A DNA stretch of 64,000 nt from Lachnospiraceae bacterium (GTDB taxonomy: Bacteria > Bacillota > Clostridia > Lachnospirales > Lachnospiraceae): contig JAJXRY010000001.1 in the NCBI GenBank assembly GCA_021628825.1, positions 1,054,001 to 1,118,000 of the forward strand, written 5' to 3'. Below the pieces are notes generated by a model. The model was not told where the DNA came from, made no database searches, and saw only the letters and a list, made by a program, of their open reading frames with translations. Of the stretch, positions 30,798-40,430 are shown piece after piece; within the stretch, counting starts at the first letter, position 1; the number at the start of each line of letters is the position of its first letter. Both the position numbers and the translations under genes were made by a program.

Positions 30798-31560
30798 TCA
30801 GGCGTTCAGTTTTCCGATAAATTCCTTCACCCGTTCATTTTCCGAAGCAAAGATCTCTTCCGGAGTTCCCTGCATCTTAATATGACCACCTTCCATGAAA
30901 ATGATCTTGTCGGATACTTCCCTGGCAAACTGCATTTCATGTGTGACAATGATCATGGTCATATGCTGCTTTGCCAGTTCCTTAATAACCTTAAGCACCT
31001 CCACCGTAAGCTCCGGGTCAAGTGCGGAGGTCGGTTCATCAAAAAAAGAGAATCTGGGGCTGCAGGGCCAGTGCCCTTGCAATCGAAACTCTCTGCTGCT
31101 GTCCTCCGGAAAGCTGGCACGGATAGACATCTGCCTTATCGGCGAGCCCGAGCTGTTCTAAAAGCTTCTTTGCTCTCTCCACTGCCTCTTCCTTCGGTAC
31201 TTTATCGACACAGACAGGTGCGTCTGTAATATTCTTCAATACGGTATAATGTGGAAACAGATTGAAATTCTGGAAAACCAGTCCGAAGTACTTCCGGATC
31301 TGCTTTAATTTCGCCTTGGACGCATACACGCATTTTCCGTTCTCTTCCTTCGCTGCTGCTTCCCCAAGATAAATGAGATCTCCCCCATCCATCTTTTCAA
31401 GTAACGTAGCACATCTAAGGAGCGTGGACTTTCCGGAACCGGACGGTCCGATAATCGAAACGACCTCTCCCCGGTGCACCTCTAAGGAAATATCCTCCAG
31501 TACATGCAGGTCACCGAAATGCTTTCTGATATGATTCATCTGTAATAAAGTCTCACTCAT
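30798..31560 (-). CDS. Polar amino-acid ABC transporter, ATPase subunit (one frameshift)
   Basis: A 254-residue ATPase of the GlnQ/HisP type. It has Walker A GPSGSGKST, Q-loop VFQNFNLFPH, signature LSGGQQQRVSIARAL, Walker B and D-loop FFDEPTSALDPE, and switch His in IIVTHEM. The frame breaks at an A7 run at about 31046 between QILFF and DEPTS. It follows its permease by 12 bases. It pairs with the permease at 31573-32225 and the lipoprotein at 32300-33164. Confidence 0.94.
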
Positions 31561-31572
31561 TCCGGCTGCCTC

Positions 31573-32225
31573 CTAATGATAATAGTCCATGGATTTCTCA
31601 ATCCGTTCCATAATCGCTGCCACAAGCAGGTTAAAGATATAATAAAACACACCTGCTGCCATCAGCGGCATAATGCTCGTTTCAGCTGCCGCGATCTGCT
31701 TGGCCAGCGTAAACATCTCTGCCTGCGACAAAACAAAGGCAAGAGACGTATCCTTCACTAAGGTAATCGTTTCATTCGTAATCGACGGCAGAATTCGTTT
31801 CATCACCTGCGGGAAAATGATCTTGAAAAAGGTCTGAACCTTCCCATAGCCCAGAATCTCTGCGGCCTCATACTGTCCCACCGGCATGGATTCAATTCCG
31901 CCACGGTAAATCTCGGCAAAGTATGCTGCATAGTTCACCGCAAAGGCAATAATGATCGCCGGAAAAACGGTATCCCTTCAGATTAGTGCCAAATAAATAG
32001 TACGGTCCGAAGTATACCACAATTAACTGCAGCATCAGCGGCGTACCTCTCATAATAGAAATATATATCTTACTGATACCTTTTTAGCAACACATTTTTT
32101 TGACATTCTTCCAAAAAGCCACCAAAAGTCCCAGCGGTAACGAAAAAGTAACGTCAGAAAAAAAGATTTCTACCGTAACCAACATTCCCTGTCCCAATTG
32201 CATTATAATTGTTTGAAAAATTCAT
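31573..32225 (-). CDS. Polar amino-acid ABC transporter, permease (frameshifted N-half)
   Basis: About 217 residues and five helices, HisM/GlnP type. The EAA-loop is QYEAAEILGYGKVQTFFKII. The N-half reads MLVTVEIFFLTLLFSLPLGL and then ISIMRGTPLMLQLIVVYFG in shifted frames, with breaks in T- or A-runs near 32210, 32165, 32115, 32085 and 31975. ATG 32225 follows AGGAGTAGG. It is the membrane channel partner of the adjacent ATPase. Confidence 0.85.
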
Positions 32226-32263
32226 ACCCTACTCCTGTGTGTTTAAGTTGATATAACTATTCA

Positions 32264-32287
32264 GGGGCAGAATCTTCATTCTGCCCC
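32264..32287 (-). terminator. Hairpin between binding-protein and permease genes
   Basis: GGGGCAGAAT (32264-32273) and ATTCTGCCCC (32278-32287) form a perfect 10-bp stem with a CTTC loop. There is no U-tract on the minus strand, so it more likely sets the mRNA ratio of the lipoprotein to the membrane subunits by stabilising the 3' end. It is flanked by ATAACTATTCAG, like the arm of the aspS-leader element. Confidence 0.6.
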
Positions 32288-32299
32288 CGGAACACTTCT

Positions 32300-33164
32300 T
32301 TATTTGCCTAAGCAAACACTGTCCTCCAAGCCATACTTCTTTGCAATTTCCATAAAGGTTCCATCCTCTGCCATTTCAAGCAGGGTGGATTCTACCTGAT
32401 CCTTTAATTCGGTGTTGCCAAGCTTAAAGCCGATACCATACTGTTCGGTTGCCAGCTTTTTCATCAAGGATCACAAAGCCATCCCCTCTGGATTCCAGCT
32501 GATAGTCTGCAACTCCGATATCTACGGCGATCGCATCCACAGCGCCTGCATCCAGATTTAAGAACCCGGTATTGTAATCTGCAAACTGTGTCATCTCTGC
32601 AAAGGTGGCTGCCAGATCTGCTGCATCTCCTTCGAGGGCTGCCAGTGCGGAAGAATCCTTCTGTACTCCGACAATCTTACCTGCAAGGTCTGCCGGAGAT
32701 GTGATTCCGGAATCTGCCTTTACGACAAATACCTGACTGTTATCTACATAAGGAACACTAAAGGTGTACTGGTCTTCACGTCCGTTCATGGTAAATCCGT
32801 TCCAGATACAGTCAATGGAGCCGGAGCTTAATTCCATATCCTTGGCATCCCAGTCAATCGGCTGCTTTACGAGTGTCCATCCGTTGCGGTTACATACCTC
32901 AGCGGCAAGCTCCAGGTCAAATCCGGTATATTCACCGTTTTCATCCATATAACCATAAGGCGGGAACTCTGCATCAAAGCCAACGGTGAAGGTTCTTCCT
33001 TCTGTAGAAGCCTCTGCCTGTTCACTGTCAGTCTGTGTTTCCTCTGCCTGTGTGGTATCTTCCTGTGCCGTTGTATCCTGTGCGGTAGTCTCCTTGGCAC
33101 CGCATCCAGCCATTAATCCGGTCATCATTACGGCTGCAATTGAAACTGCGAGTAACTTTTTCAT
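32300..33164 (-). CDS. Polar amino-acid ABC transporter, substrate-binding lipoprotein (one frameshift)
   Basis: SBP_bac_3 family, about 287 residues. The signal peptide MKKLLAVSIAAVMMTGLMAGC has lipobox LMAGC with Cys21, so it is anchored to the outer face of the membrane. A Thr/Gln/Glu-rich linker (about 22-55) is followed by the ligand domain: FTVGFDAEFPPYGYMDENG, GFDLELAAEVC and IDCIWNGFTMN. A T6 run at about 32458 must be corrected to reach YGIGFKLGNTELKDQVES. The binding-site Arg typical of general amino-acid binders is not placed with confidence, so the ligand is open. Confidence 0.92.
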
Positions 33165-33227
33165 AATCTCTCCATCCTTCCTTAGCCCTGTATTTACAGG
33201 TTAGTTATGCATCACGCTACTTCTTTA

Positions 33228-33281
33228 GCATGATAAAGCATGTTCGATACTCATGCTATCATGCACACTAAGGAAAGTCAA
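33228..33281 (-). promoter_or_regulatory. Promoter and overlapping inverted repeat for the amino-acid ABC operon
   Basis: Minus strand TTGACT (33276-33281), a 17-base spacer, TAGCAT (33253-33258). An interrupted palindrome spans 33228-33264: GCATGATA..GCATG and CATGC..TATCATGC. It covers the -10 and start region, which suggests a repressor operator. Confidence 0.55.
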
Positions 33282-34475
33282 GTGAAATCCTTATCATACT
33301 CGGCAACAATGCCCAGAATTTCTTTGGCATATTTGGGATAATTTTCAACCAGATCCTTCACTTCTGCTTTCGCCTTTCCGGCAATGACTTCCTTGTTGTA
33401 ATCCATTCTCCGCCGCAGGGACTGTCTGCGGATAATGAGGTTATGACGGATCTCAATCATTTCCTTCTTATCGAGGAGAGCCTGCGTCTGATGCAGCCAG
33501 ATCATCGGATCCTTCACCTGATACCGGCGCAGGATATGTAACAGCTCCTGCTGAGTGGAATCCAGTTCAATTTCTGCCCGTTTATAATTGTGGCGTTCAT
33601 CCTTTTTCTTCCAGATACTGCTTATAATCCCGTCCAAGCTCCTGTGCACTTTTGACGTTGTATTTCATATAAAGATAGTCAAGCAGATGCGTATTGTTCA
33701 CATACCGGATCTTCACCGTATTCTGCAGCCGGATGAGCCTGCTGATCCCGCTCTCCACCTGGGAAAGCTCCCGTACGGCATCGTTATATTTTAAGAAAAT
33801 GGCGGTGATGGCAAGTGCCCCTGATTCCTCCGACCGCCAGATAGCCGATCTTCACATCAAATGAAAAATGCATACTGCAAAAAGTAACAGTAAAAACAGG
33901 CAGAAGACCACTGCCGTTGCACAGACAATCGTCATCGAACGGGTATCCTTCATGAGATGCCGCAGTTCGATCTTCCGGAAGCCGTAGGCCTGCCGCTCAC
34001 TGTCAAGCCGCCGCAGATCCCGCTTAATCAGGTTCTGGTATTCTTCGGCTTTTTTTCAAGCTTCTCATATGCCTCCTGCACTTCCTCTTCCATGCTTTCC
34101 ATCTGAGAGAATTTTTTTCATCCGACATCCGGTTTTTTTACGTTCCTTATAGCCGGACTGCTGCCGCTCCAATGTATCCATCCGCTTGGCGCATTCCATT
34201 AGCAGACGGCTTTCGCTCTCCGGCAGCGCCTCAATCTCTTCAATATCCTTAAGATGCGAGGTCACCACCTGATATTCGTGCTGGAGATTCTCTACCTCCC
34301 TGGATGCCTCCGCAATCTGCTCTAAGCACCCCCTGACATATTCCTCACGCTGCTTCCGGTTATGGACCTGTAAATCGTCACGGTCATAGACAATCTCATT
34401 CCACTCCTCGACTTCGTAGGTCTCCTCGTCGTCGTAATCCCTTTTCCAGTTAAAAATCCGTTGTAATAAACCCAT
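33278..34475 (-). CDS. Coiled-coil protein with central membrane segment (multiply frameshifted)
   Basis: About 399 residues after repair, with no family I recognise. It starts MGLLQRIFNWKRDYDDEETY with an acidic head, then long heptad-like Glu/Gln/Leu stretches (QIAEASREVENLQHEYQVV, LIKRDLRRLDSERQAYGFRK). A hydrophobic segment follows (VCATAVVFCLFLLLFAVCIF), then a second coiled coil and a C-terminal helical part (RRYQVKDPMIWLHQTQALLD). Shifts are needed at T7 near 34135, near 34050, near 33840 and near 33600. It is the last gene of the four-gene operon with the Hsp70-like protein; its ATG is two bases after the preceding stop, so the proteins likely work together, perhaps with this one as membrane anchor. 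Confidence 0.65.
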
Positions 34476-34477
34476 TC

Positions 34478-35318
34478 TTATTCCTCAACAAGCTGCAGGT
34501 AATCTTCCTTCAGCCGATAGATAATCTTATCAATTTCTTCGTAATAGGAAGCCACATTTCCCTCTTCCTTATAAATCTTCAACGCTGACAGCATCCGGTT
34601 TTCACGCGAAGCCTCAAACTCTCCTTTTTGCTGTTGTGATCTTCTTTTTCAAGCGCTAACGAAAGCTCATGGTATTCGGAATGTTCCGCAATAAAGCGGA
34701 TGTATTCTTCCTCCGACAGATAACTCCGCAAGGAAGATAAATACTGCAGTCCCGACTCCTCGTCCTTCGACATCTCATAGGCTCGCTTATAATATTTCGC
34801 CGCAATGTCGAACATGAAAAGTCCTGCATAGGCATAGCCCATATTATGATAAATGGCAGGCCGCAAGGCATTCTCAGTATCGGGCAGATCCCGGTTCAGA
34901 TCTTCATATTCCCTGAGTGCCATCAGATGCCGGTTGTTCTGCAACAGGTAATCTGCCTGCTTTTTTTCTTCCGTTCAAAATCATTTAATCCGGCATTGCT
35001 TTTCAGGATTTCATCCATCTGTGCAATTTCTGCTTCGGTGCAATAGTTAACATAATACATAATTATGTCAACAAACTCTCCTGCCTGGATTCCTTTTTTC
35101 ATGGCAAGCGTAAGCTGGTCTGCCAGCTCCGCAAGACCGCACTGCTCCCGCAACCATTCCGGAAGATGCTTATCCATGATCTCTGTGTTAATCATAAACG
35201 GATTGTTCGCAAACAGGTAACACAGTTCTTCCACGCAGTATACATTCACACAGACCTTCTCTAAATGATAAGGTTCGTTGGCATATTTTCCTGTACAGAT
35301 TAATACTCGGCTTACCAT
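34478..35318 (-). CDS. TPR-like helical protein of the Hsp70-like operon (frameshifted)
   Basis: About 280 residues. The N-terminus MVSRVLICTGKYANEPYHLE has a Tyr/Cys-rich section. After a shift near 34960, helical pairs appear: NNRHLMALREYEDLNRDLP, AIYHNMGYAYAGLFMFDIAA and KYYKRAYEMSKDEE, a TPR-type pattern. After a second shift near 34635 it ends with IDKIIYRLKEDYLQLVEE. No catalytic motif is visible. It lies 35 bases after the Hsp70-like gene and 2 bases before the coiled-coil gene, so it is probably an adaptor for that ATPase. Confidence 0.65.
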
Positions 35319-35353
35319 CTGAATTCCTTTCTGTTATCTAACATACCGTTTTC

Positions 35354-36662
35354 TCATACCTGCAGGGTATGCGTCCATGCCCGGCCGCTGCTCTTAAACA
35401 GTTCTCCGAAGCCCATATCGGTAATTTCCAGCGTCAGCGTATGAATTGCCGTCATTTCCGCATGGATCCGTAATCTCGTTGTACACCGGGGCCTCTCCGG
35501 CAGTCCGTCAAGTATGACGGTCTTATCCATAATATTTTCACCGGTCAGCGGCGTGATAGTAAAGCACAATACATTTCCGCTTTCCAGAATCAGGTCAAAA
35601 TCCGTTTTCGCCTCATACCAGTTCACACCGGCATCCAGAATGGCCAGATACGAATCCTCCCCACGGCGCAGCGCCTTCATTCCGATATTGGACTTCAGCT
35701 TATCTTCTCCCAGATAAACATATTCGCGTATATTTCCCTGTGGATTCAGCTTTTCCATTCCGGCATAGCAGGCTCCCTTGCTATACAGGTTGTTTCCCTG
35801 AAACACCCTGCGGTTATGGCACAGGATCTTTAAGGATTCCCTGGTCCAGCCCTCCTTAAAGCCCTCTCCGATCAGGAATACCGTCGATACATCCGTTTCC
35901 CGTAAGCAGCTTTCACACAACTGCCCGAACTGTGCATCGAGCTCCTGCTGCTGTGCCATGCGCTCTGCCTCGTCCTCCGACCAGGCCACTCTCTTCATCT
36001 CCGGATAATCCAGATGCTCGATAAACACGACCTTGGGAGTCGTGTGCCGGTTGCACTGAAAACGCAGGGTTTTCAGCTCCTCGTTATATTCAAAAACAAA
36101 CACTTCTCTTTTCCAAAGCTCTGCCTGCTGGTGGAGCATATAATAATAGAAGCTCTCAATATGGCTCTGGAAGCAGATCTGCGGGCATTTAAGCTGCAGT
36201 CCGGATACTACTTTCCCTAACACCTCGACCATGCGCGGAGTCAGCTCCTCCACTGTGAACATGAAAACCTCCGCACGGTTTAAGGAGACCTGCATATTGA
36301 GGGTTGCAAGGCTTCGTTTGATAAAGAGGGTAAGCAGTGCCACTGGGTCAAAGGTCGCATCCTCAACAAGAACCTCTTCTCCCTGCAATGCCTTTTTCTA
36401 AAAGATGATCTACCAGAATTCCTTCCTCACCCTGATTTTTCAGAGCCTCTTTTCCATAATACCACTGGCTTACGCCAACTCGTTTACATAACACAGTAGG
36501 AATATTGTACTGCTCGGTGCCTGCCACCGGAGAAACCGTGCAGGGATCCGCATCACCGACCGCATAATAGCTCACCTGGGAAAACTGTCTCCCCAGATCA
36601 TACCCGATGACAATCTTTGCATTATTCCGTTTTCCTGCCAAATCCCTGTTTTCCTGTAACAT
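35354..36662 (-). CDS. Hsp70/actin-fold ATPase-like protein (DUF5716-like, one frameshift)
   Basis: About 435 residues. The start KIVIGYDLGRQFSQVSYYAV (16-35) aligns with the phosphate-1 loop of Hsp70 (GIDLGTT) but lacks the paired Thr. NIPTVLCKR..QWYYGKEAL resembles the Hsp70 PS.V....R.VG..A segment. VFLIGEGFKEGW sits where Hsp70 has its adenosine motif, and NLYSKGACYAGM matches the A.GAA..G helix. The end (RLRIHAEMTAIHTLTLEI..MGFGELF) looks like a beta-sandwich rather than a full substrate-binding domain. A shift near 36385 joins LLEKA to LQGEEVLVED. From memory the family name is DUF5716; I cannot check. It lies 8 bases after the DUF5717-like gene. ATP binding is inferred. Confidence 0.7.
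36482..36491 (+). repeat. GTTTACATAA motif copy in coding sequence
   Basis: Exact decamer in the Hsp70-like gene, read on the coding strand as TTA-TGT-AAA-C (Leu-Cys-Lys). Confidence 0.6.
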
Positions 36663-36670
36663 GGGCCCCC

Positions 36671-39600
36671 CTACTTCATTGAAAATAATTCGTCTAACAG
36701 ATATGAATAATCATAGTACTCGAAAAGCATGCTTTCCATGGTATCATAGTCCTTCAAAGTCCGTGCCATGGCAATGTCGTTGATCAGATTGTACCGGCTG
36801 ATCTTCTGGTTCGTGTCCGTGTCACTCCGGCTGAAGGTTCCGCTCTCGTTAAGCTGTTCCTTCCCGTCCTCGATCTCCACAATATAATACTGGAGACGTT
36901 CCCCGAAGAACAGGACGAATTCTTTCACGCACACGCCGCCGTACATGTTCTTCATCTCTTCCTTGCGGTACTCACTCTCCACATTTCCTTCCCGTTCAAT
37001 CAGATAATGAATCACGGCACGGTTTCCATCATGGACATGATATTCCACCATGGTCTTGTCCATATATTTATGCATAAAGGTAATGTTCTCTGCAAATTCC
37101 TTATAAAAAGGGAACACCATCTTTTCCGATACCATCTCCCGTAAGAAAATGAGCAGATTCCTTGAAACCTTTTCATTGGTCTGTTCTTTGTGCTCGGCAT
37201 AGAACTTCGTATAGGCGAGCTTACACACCATCGGAAGCTCCTGTTCCTCTTCCCAGATCCGCTCTACTTCATTCAGGATAAACGGATCGGTCACCTTGTC
37301 CTTTACGAAATAGTCATAGCAGGACTGGGCTAAGAATGCCAGCTCTACCGAAGGATCTGCTCCCTTCTTTACATAGCTCTGAAAAATGGCTGCCGCATTT
37401 CCGACAAAGGCACCGGTATACAGCATCTGGATCAGGATCCGTTCCTCGATGATCCGCGTATCCACGCCAAAGGACTCCGCGGTGCTCCAGACATCGCGCA
37501 TCTCCTTCACGGTCCCTTTAAAATACTGGTTCAAATAATTCAGTAAAAGCTCGTCATACTTTCCGGAAAGAAATGCCCGATAAATCAGTGCAGTCATGAC
37601 CGGATCTTCCTTCATGCCGTCAAGGGCTAAGAGACGCCCGCACAACCGCACAATAATCTTCGCTTCGATGCCTTCTCCACAACAGATGCTGATCCATTCA
37701 TAAGCCTTCTCATACATACCGCGGATCACCATGAAACGCACGATCTGTGACATACTGTCACGGAAAATCATCTCCGGTTCCAGTTCATTTAAGACTTCAT
37801 CCAGCTCGTTCATCTGATCGTGGTCGTAATCATACTGCATAAGCTTTAACCGGATTTCCTTCTGAACGGACTCCTTCACAAGCGGGGATTCCATAATCTG
37901 CTTCATATGCTCCTGATTGCTTTCGTTGATCGGAAGAAGCTGGTGTCCCTTCTCGCACAGCCACAGGTAAAACAGAATCTCGTCCTTCACATAAGGGGCG
38001 ATCATCCCGGCAATCTTATCCGGAATCATCAGCCGGTTAAGCTCATATTCTTCCTCCCTGCAAAAACGGTTCCCCTTAAAATCCTCCAGTACGATCCGGT
38101 AACTGTTTCCATATATCGGCAGGTACATAACCTGTCCCATAACCGGATATGTCTGTTCCTCTTTCAGACTGTCATAGATCACACAGACCTTGCTGATGTC
38201 CTTCCGTTTCAGATGCAGCTCCTGCAGGAAGATGGCTGTTACCAGCCCCCCCGAAACCTCCTCGGTGATCATTCCCTCTGTAATCAGATTTTTATATAAA
38301 TAAGCAAGCCATTTATTGCTTTTCTTCTTTAAGATCTGGAATACCACAAACCGTTCCAGATGCTCCTTGTAGCTTTCATAAAGCTCCGGATAGACTGCCT
38401 TATTCCGATACACATAGGCATAAAGGAATGAATTATGTAAACTATCCAGGCTGCTGTCAAAGGCAAAATACATCAGTACTATTTTCGGAATCACCACGCC
38501 ATCCTTAAGCTCCAGGGACATCATATAGTGCTCATACAGACGGGTGATGCGCAGTTCCTTCTCAATGCCCTTTTCATACCAGGCAAAGGCTTCTGGAGTC
38601 GTAATATTTCCGTTAATCAGGATCGTACAGATCGTCTGCAGCACCTCATCATTCGGAAGTACCTGATAGCACGCACAAAGAATCCGGTAAAGCTGCCTGT
38701 GGTATCCCCGAACCTTCTTCGCCAGATAGACAATCTGCTCCACCACCTCTGTGGTAAGAAGCCGCTTTCTGGCAGCATAGGATAATACCTGAATCTCGAA
38801 ATCGTCAAGCTGCATCAGAATCGATGGATTATTCTGGATCAGATGGTAAGCCTCAATATATAGGACCGGACTTGTCGCGCCCTTGGCAAACTGCTCCTCC
38901 AAAACAATCCACTTTTTCGAAGGACTCCGTGAATAATCGTCCGAAAGGTAAATGAGAAGCCATGCAATGCGCCAGTCATCCATATTTTCCTTAAAGATCT
39001 TCTCTACCTGCTCTGCCATCTCGTCAATGTACTCTTCGGTACGGTTTAACAGGGTGGTAAGATACATGTAATAACAATATAAGGTCGGATTATAGTTTCC
39101 CGCAAGAAGCTCATCCGCCTGTCCCAGAAGCCACTCCGCTTCATTCGTCCGCTCCTGGGTAATCAGGAGCTGCACCCGCATCAGCATATACGCCGGATTC
39201 TGTTCGTCCAGCTCCTGCAGCCGGTCCATAATCACGCTTGTCTCATTCATCCAGGACGAAGCGCTGATCTGCTTGGTGCGGAACGCCTCATAATACTGCA
39301 TCAGTTCCACAATGGCATGCTTCTTCTGCCGGTTTGCCTCATTGAGTTTGCGGTCAATCCGCTGTTTGTACGCCAGCACCGTCACTTCTAATGTGGTGTA
39401 GGCATTCGTAAAGCGGATCTTGCCATAGTTCTTACCCGCATGAAGCCTGTCCTCATCCACATAAAAGGAAAAGCGGTAACAGTTCCCAAGGAAATCCTCT
39501 TCCCGGATGATATCCTTTTCTATCGATAGGAATGCTCCTTCGGCTTCCGCAAAAAGATTGGAATATCCCCAGCCGTTCCTTTGGATCACAATACGGCCTT

Positions 39601-40231
39601 CGGTAATCCCCTGCGGATCTTCCATCCGGATCTCCTGATTTTTCGATAATATATTCAATCTGCTGTTTCTTTTTTTGATTTGTAATAAGAATTGTTCCAG
39701 ATACTGTTCCTTCCGGCCGTTCTTCACAAGTCCCCGGTAGGTATTGAGATGCTGCTTATCCGATCCCTGTAAGACCTGCTCGAAGTCCTTCGAAAAAAAC
39801 AGGTTCACAGCCTCCTCCCAGCTTGTCTTTGCCAGATTCGTAAAATGAAACAAATTCTTAATGCTGCCAAGGCTGGAATTCAGGTTCTCACTGCCGATTT
39901 CCACATGATACGGAATCAGATATTCCCCCTGATTGGAAATGATGCGGAATTCCCCTTTCAGGGAATCGCCCTGCGCCATTCCGGCTGTATCCACCACATA
40001 GGGAATCTCTTCTTCGGATCCGATAAAGTGCTCTATGAGACACTTCATCCGAAGCTCGGTCGTCGAAACCGTTCCTTCGGTCATGACATTGGGCTTGCCG
40101 AAAATGGTAAAGCTTCCCTCGTACTTCTCTCCGGGTTCTAACTTCAATTCAATCAATGGACTCGAAAAGTTCAAGGAATGTACATCATTATTAAAATTTC
40201 CTTCTAATATTCGGTCAACCGCTTCCCTCAC
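36671..40231 (-). CDS. Very large solenoid protein (DUF5717-like), 1,186 residues
   Basis: An intact 1,186-residue frame, the longest in the window. The start is GTG 40231, with GGAGGG ahead. Residues 1-115 look like a beta-sandwich (LEPGEKYEGSFTIFGKPNV, GEFRIISNQGEYLIPYHVEI). The rest is almost all helical, in repeating pairs without a strict TPR consensus (e.g. LMRVQLLITQERTNEAEWLL, YEKAYEWISICCGEGIEAK), so an alpha-solenoid scaffold is likely. There is no signal peptide, membrane helix or catalytic motif. It is the first gene of the four-gene operon, with its own promoter at 40277-40306. From memory the family is DUF5717; its function is unknown to me. Confidence 0.75.
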   Translation of the reverse strand: MREAVDRILEGNFNNDVHSLNFSSPLIELKLEPGEKYEGSFTIFGKPNVMTEGTVSTTELRMKCLIEHFIGSEEEIPYVVDTAGMAQGDSLKGEFRIISNQGEYLIPYHVEIGSENLNSSLGSIKNLFHFTNLAKTSWEEAVNLFFSKDFEQVLQGSDKQHLNTYRGLVKNGRKEQYLEQFLLQIKKRNSRLNILSKNQEIRMEDPQGITEGRIVIQRNGWGYSNLFAEAEGAFLSIEKDIIREEDFLGNCYRFSFYVDEDRLHAGKNYGKIRFTNAYTTLEVTVLAYKQRIDRKLNEANRQKKHAIVELMQYYEAFRTKQISASSWMNETSVIMDRLQELDEQNPAYMLMRVQLLITQERTNEAEWLLGQADELLAGNYNPTLYCYYMYLTTLLNRTEEYIDEMAEQVEKIFKENMDDWRIAWLLIYLSDDYSRSPSKKWIVLEEQFAKGATSPVLYIEAYHLIQNNPSILMQLDDFEIQVLSYAARKRLLTTEVVEQIVYLAKKVRGYHRQLYRILCACYQVLPNDEVLQTICTILINGNITTPEAFAWYEKGIEKELRITRLYEHYMMSLELKDGVVIPKIVLMYFAFDSSLDSLHNSFLYAYVYRNKAVYPELYESYKEHLERFVVFQILKKKSNKWLAYLYKNLITEGMITEEVSGGLVTAIFLQELHLKRKDISKVCVIYDSLKEEQTYPVMGQVMYLPIYGNSYRIVLEDFKGNRFCREEEYELNRLMIPDKIAGMIAPYVKDEILFYLWLCEKGHQLLPINESNQEHMKQIMESPLVKESVQKEIRLKLMQYDYDHDQMNELDEVLNELEPEMIFRDSMSQIVRFMVIRGMYEKAYEWISICCGEGIEAKIIVRLCGRLLALDGMKEDPVMTALIYRAFLSGKYDELLLNYLNQYFKGTVKEMRDVWSTAESFGVDTRIIEERILIQMLYTGAFVGNAAAIFQSYVKKGADPSVELAFLAQSCYDYFVKDKVTDPFILNEVERIWEEEQELPMVCKLAYTKFYAEHKEQTNEKVSRNLLIFLREMVSEKMVFPFYKEFAENITFMHKYMDKTMVEYHVHDGNRAVIHYLIEREGNVESEYRKEEMKNMYGGVCVKEFVLFFGERLQYYIVEIEDGKEQLNESGTFSRSDTDTNQKISRYNLINDIAMARTLKDYDTMESMLFEYYDYSYLLDELFSMK
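38433..38442 (-). repeat. GTTTACATAA motif copy in coding sequence
   Basis: Exact decamer in the 1,186-residue gene; on the coding strand GT-TTA-CAT-AA (Leu-His phase). Confidence 0.6.
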
Positions 40232-40276
40232 GCCACTTATCCCTCCGGTAAACTATGTATCTGCATATACGTAGTT

Positions 40277-40306
40277 AGTATACCATTTTTTATTGCGTTT
40301 TCGCAA
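40277..40306 (-). promoter_or_regulatory. Promoter of the Hsp70-like/solenoid operon
   Basis: Minus strand TTGCGA (40301-40306), an 18-base spacer, TATACT (40277-40282), 46 bases before the GTG start. A GGGAGGG...CCCTCCC stem (about 40352-40372) upstream could terminate the preceding gene, though it has no U-tract. Confidence 0.65.
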
Positions 40307-40430
40307 CACCCTCACGGCACCTAAATTCACCTAAATTCTCTGTACACGGGAGGGAACACCCCCTCCCATGTTTTCCAGAAAATTCATTACTGTTCCCTCG
40401 TACCTCGTTCCAGCAATGAAATTTCTTCTT

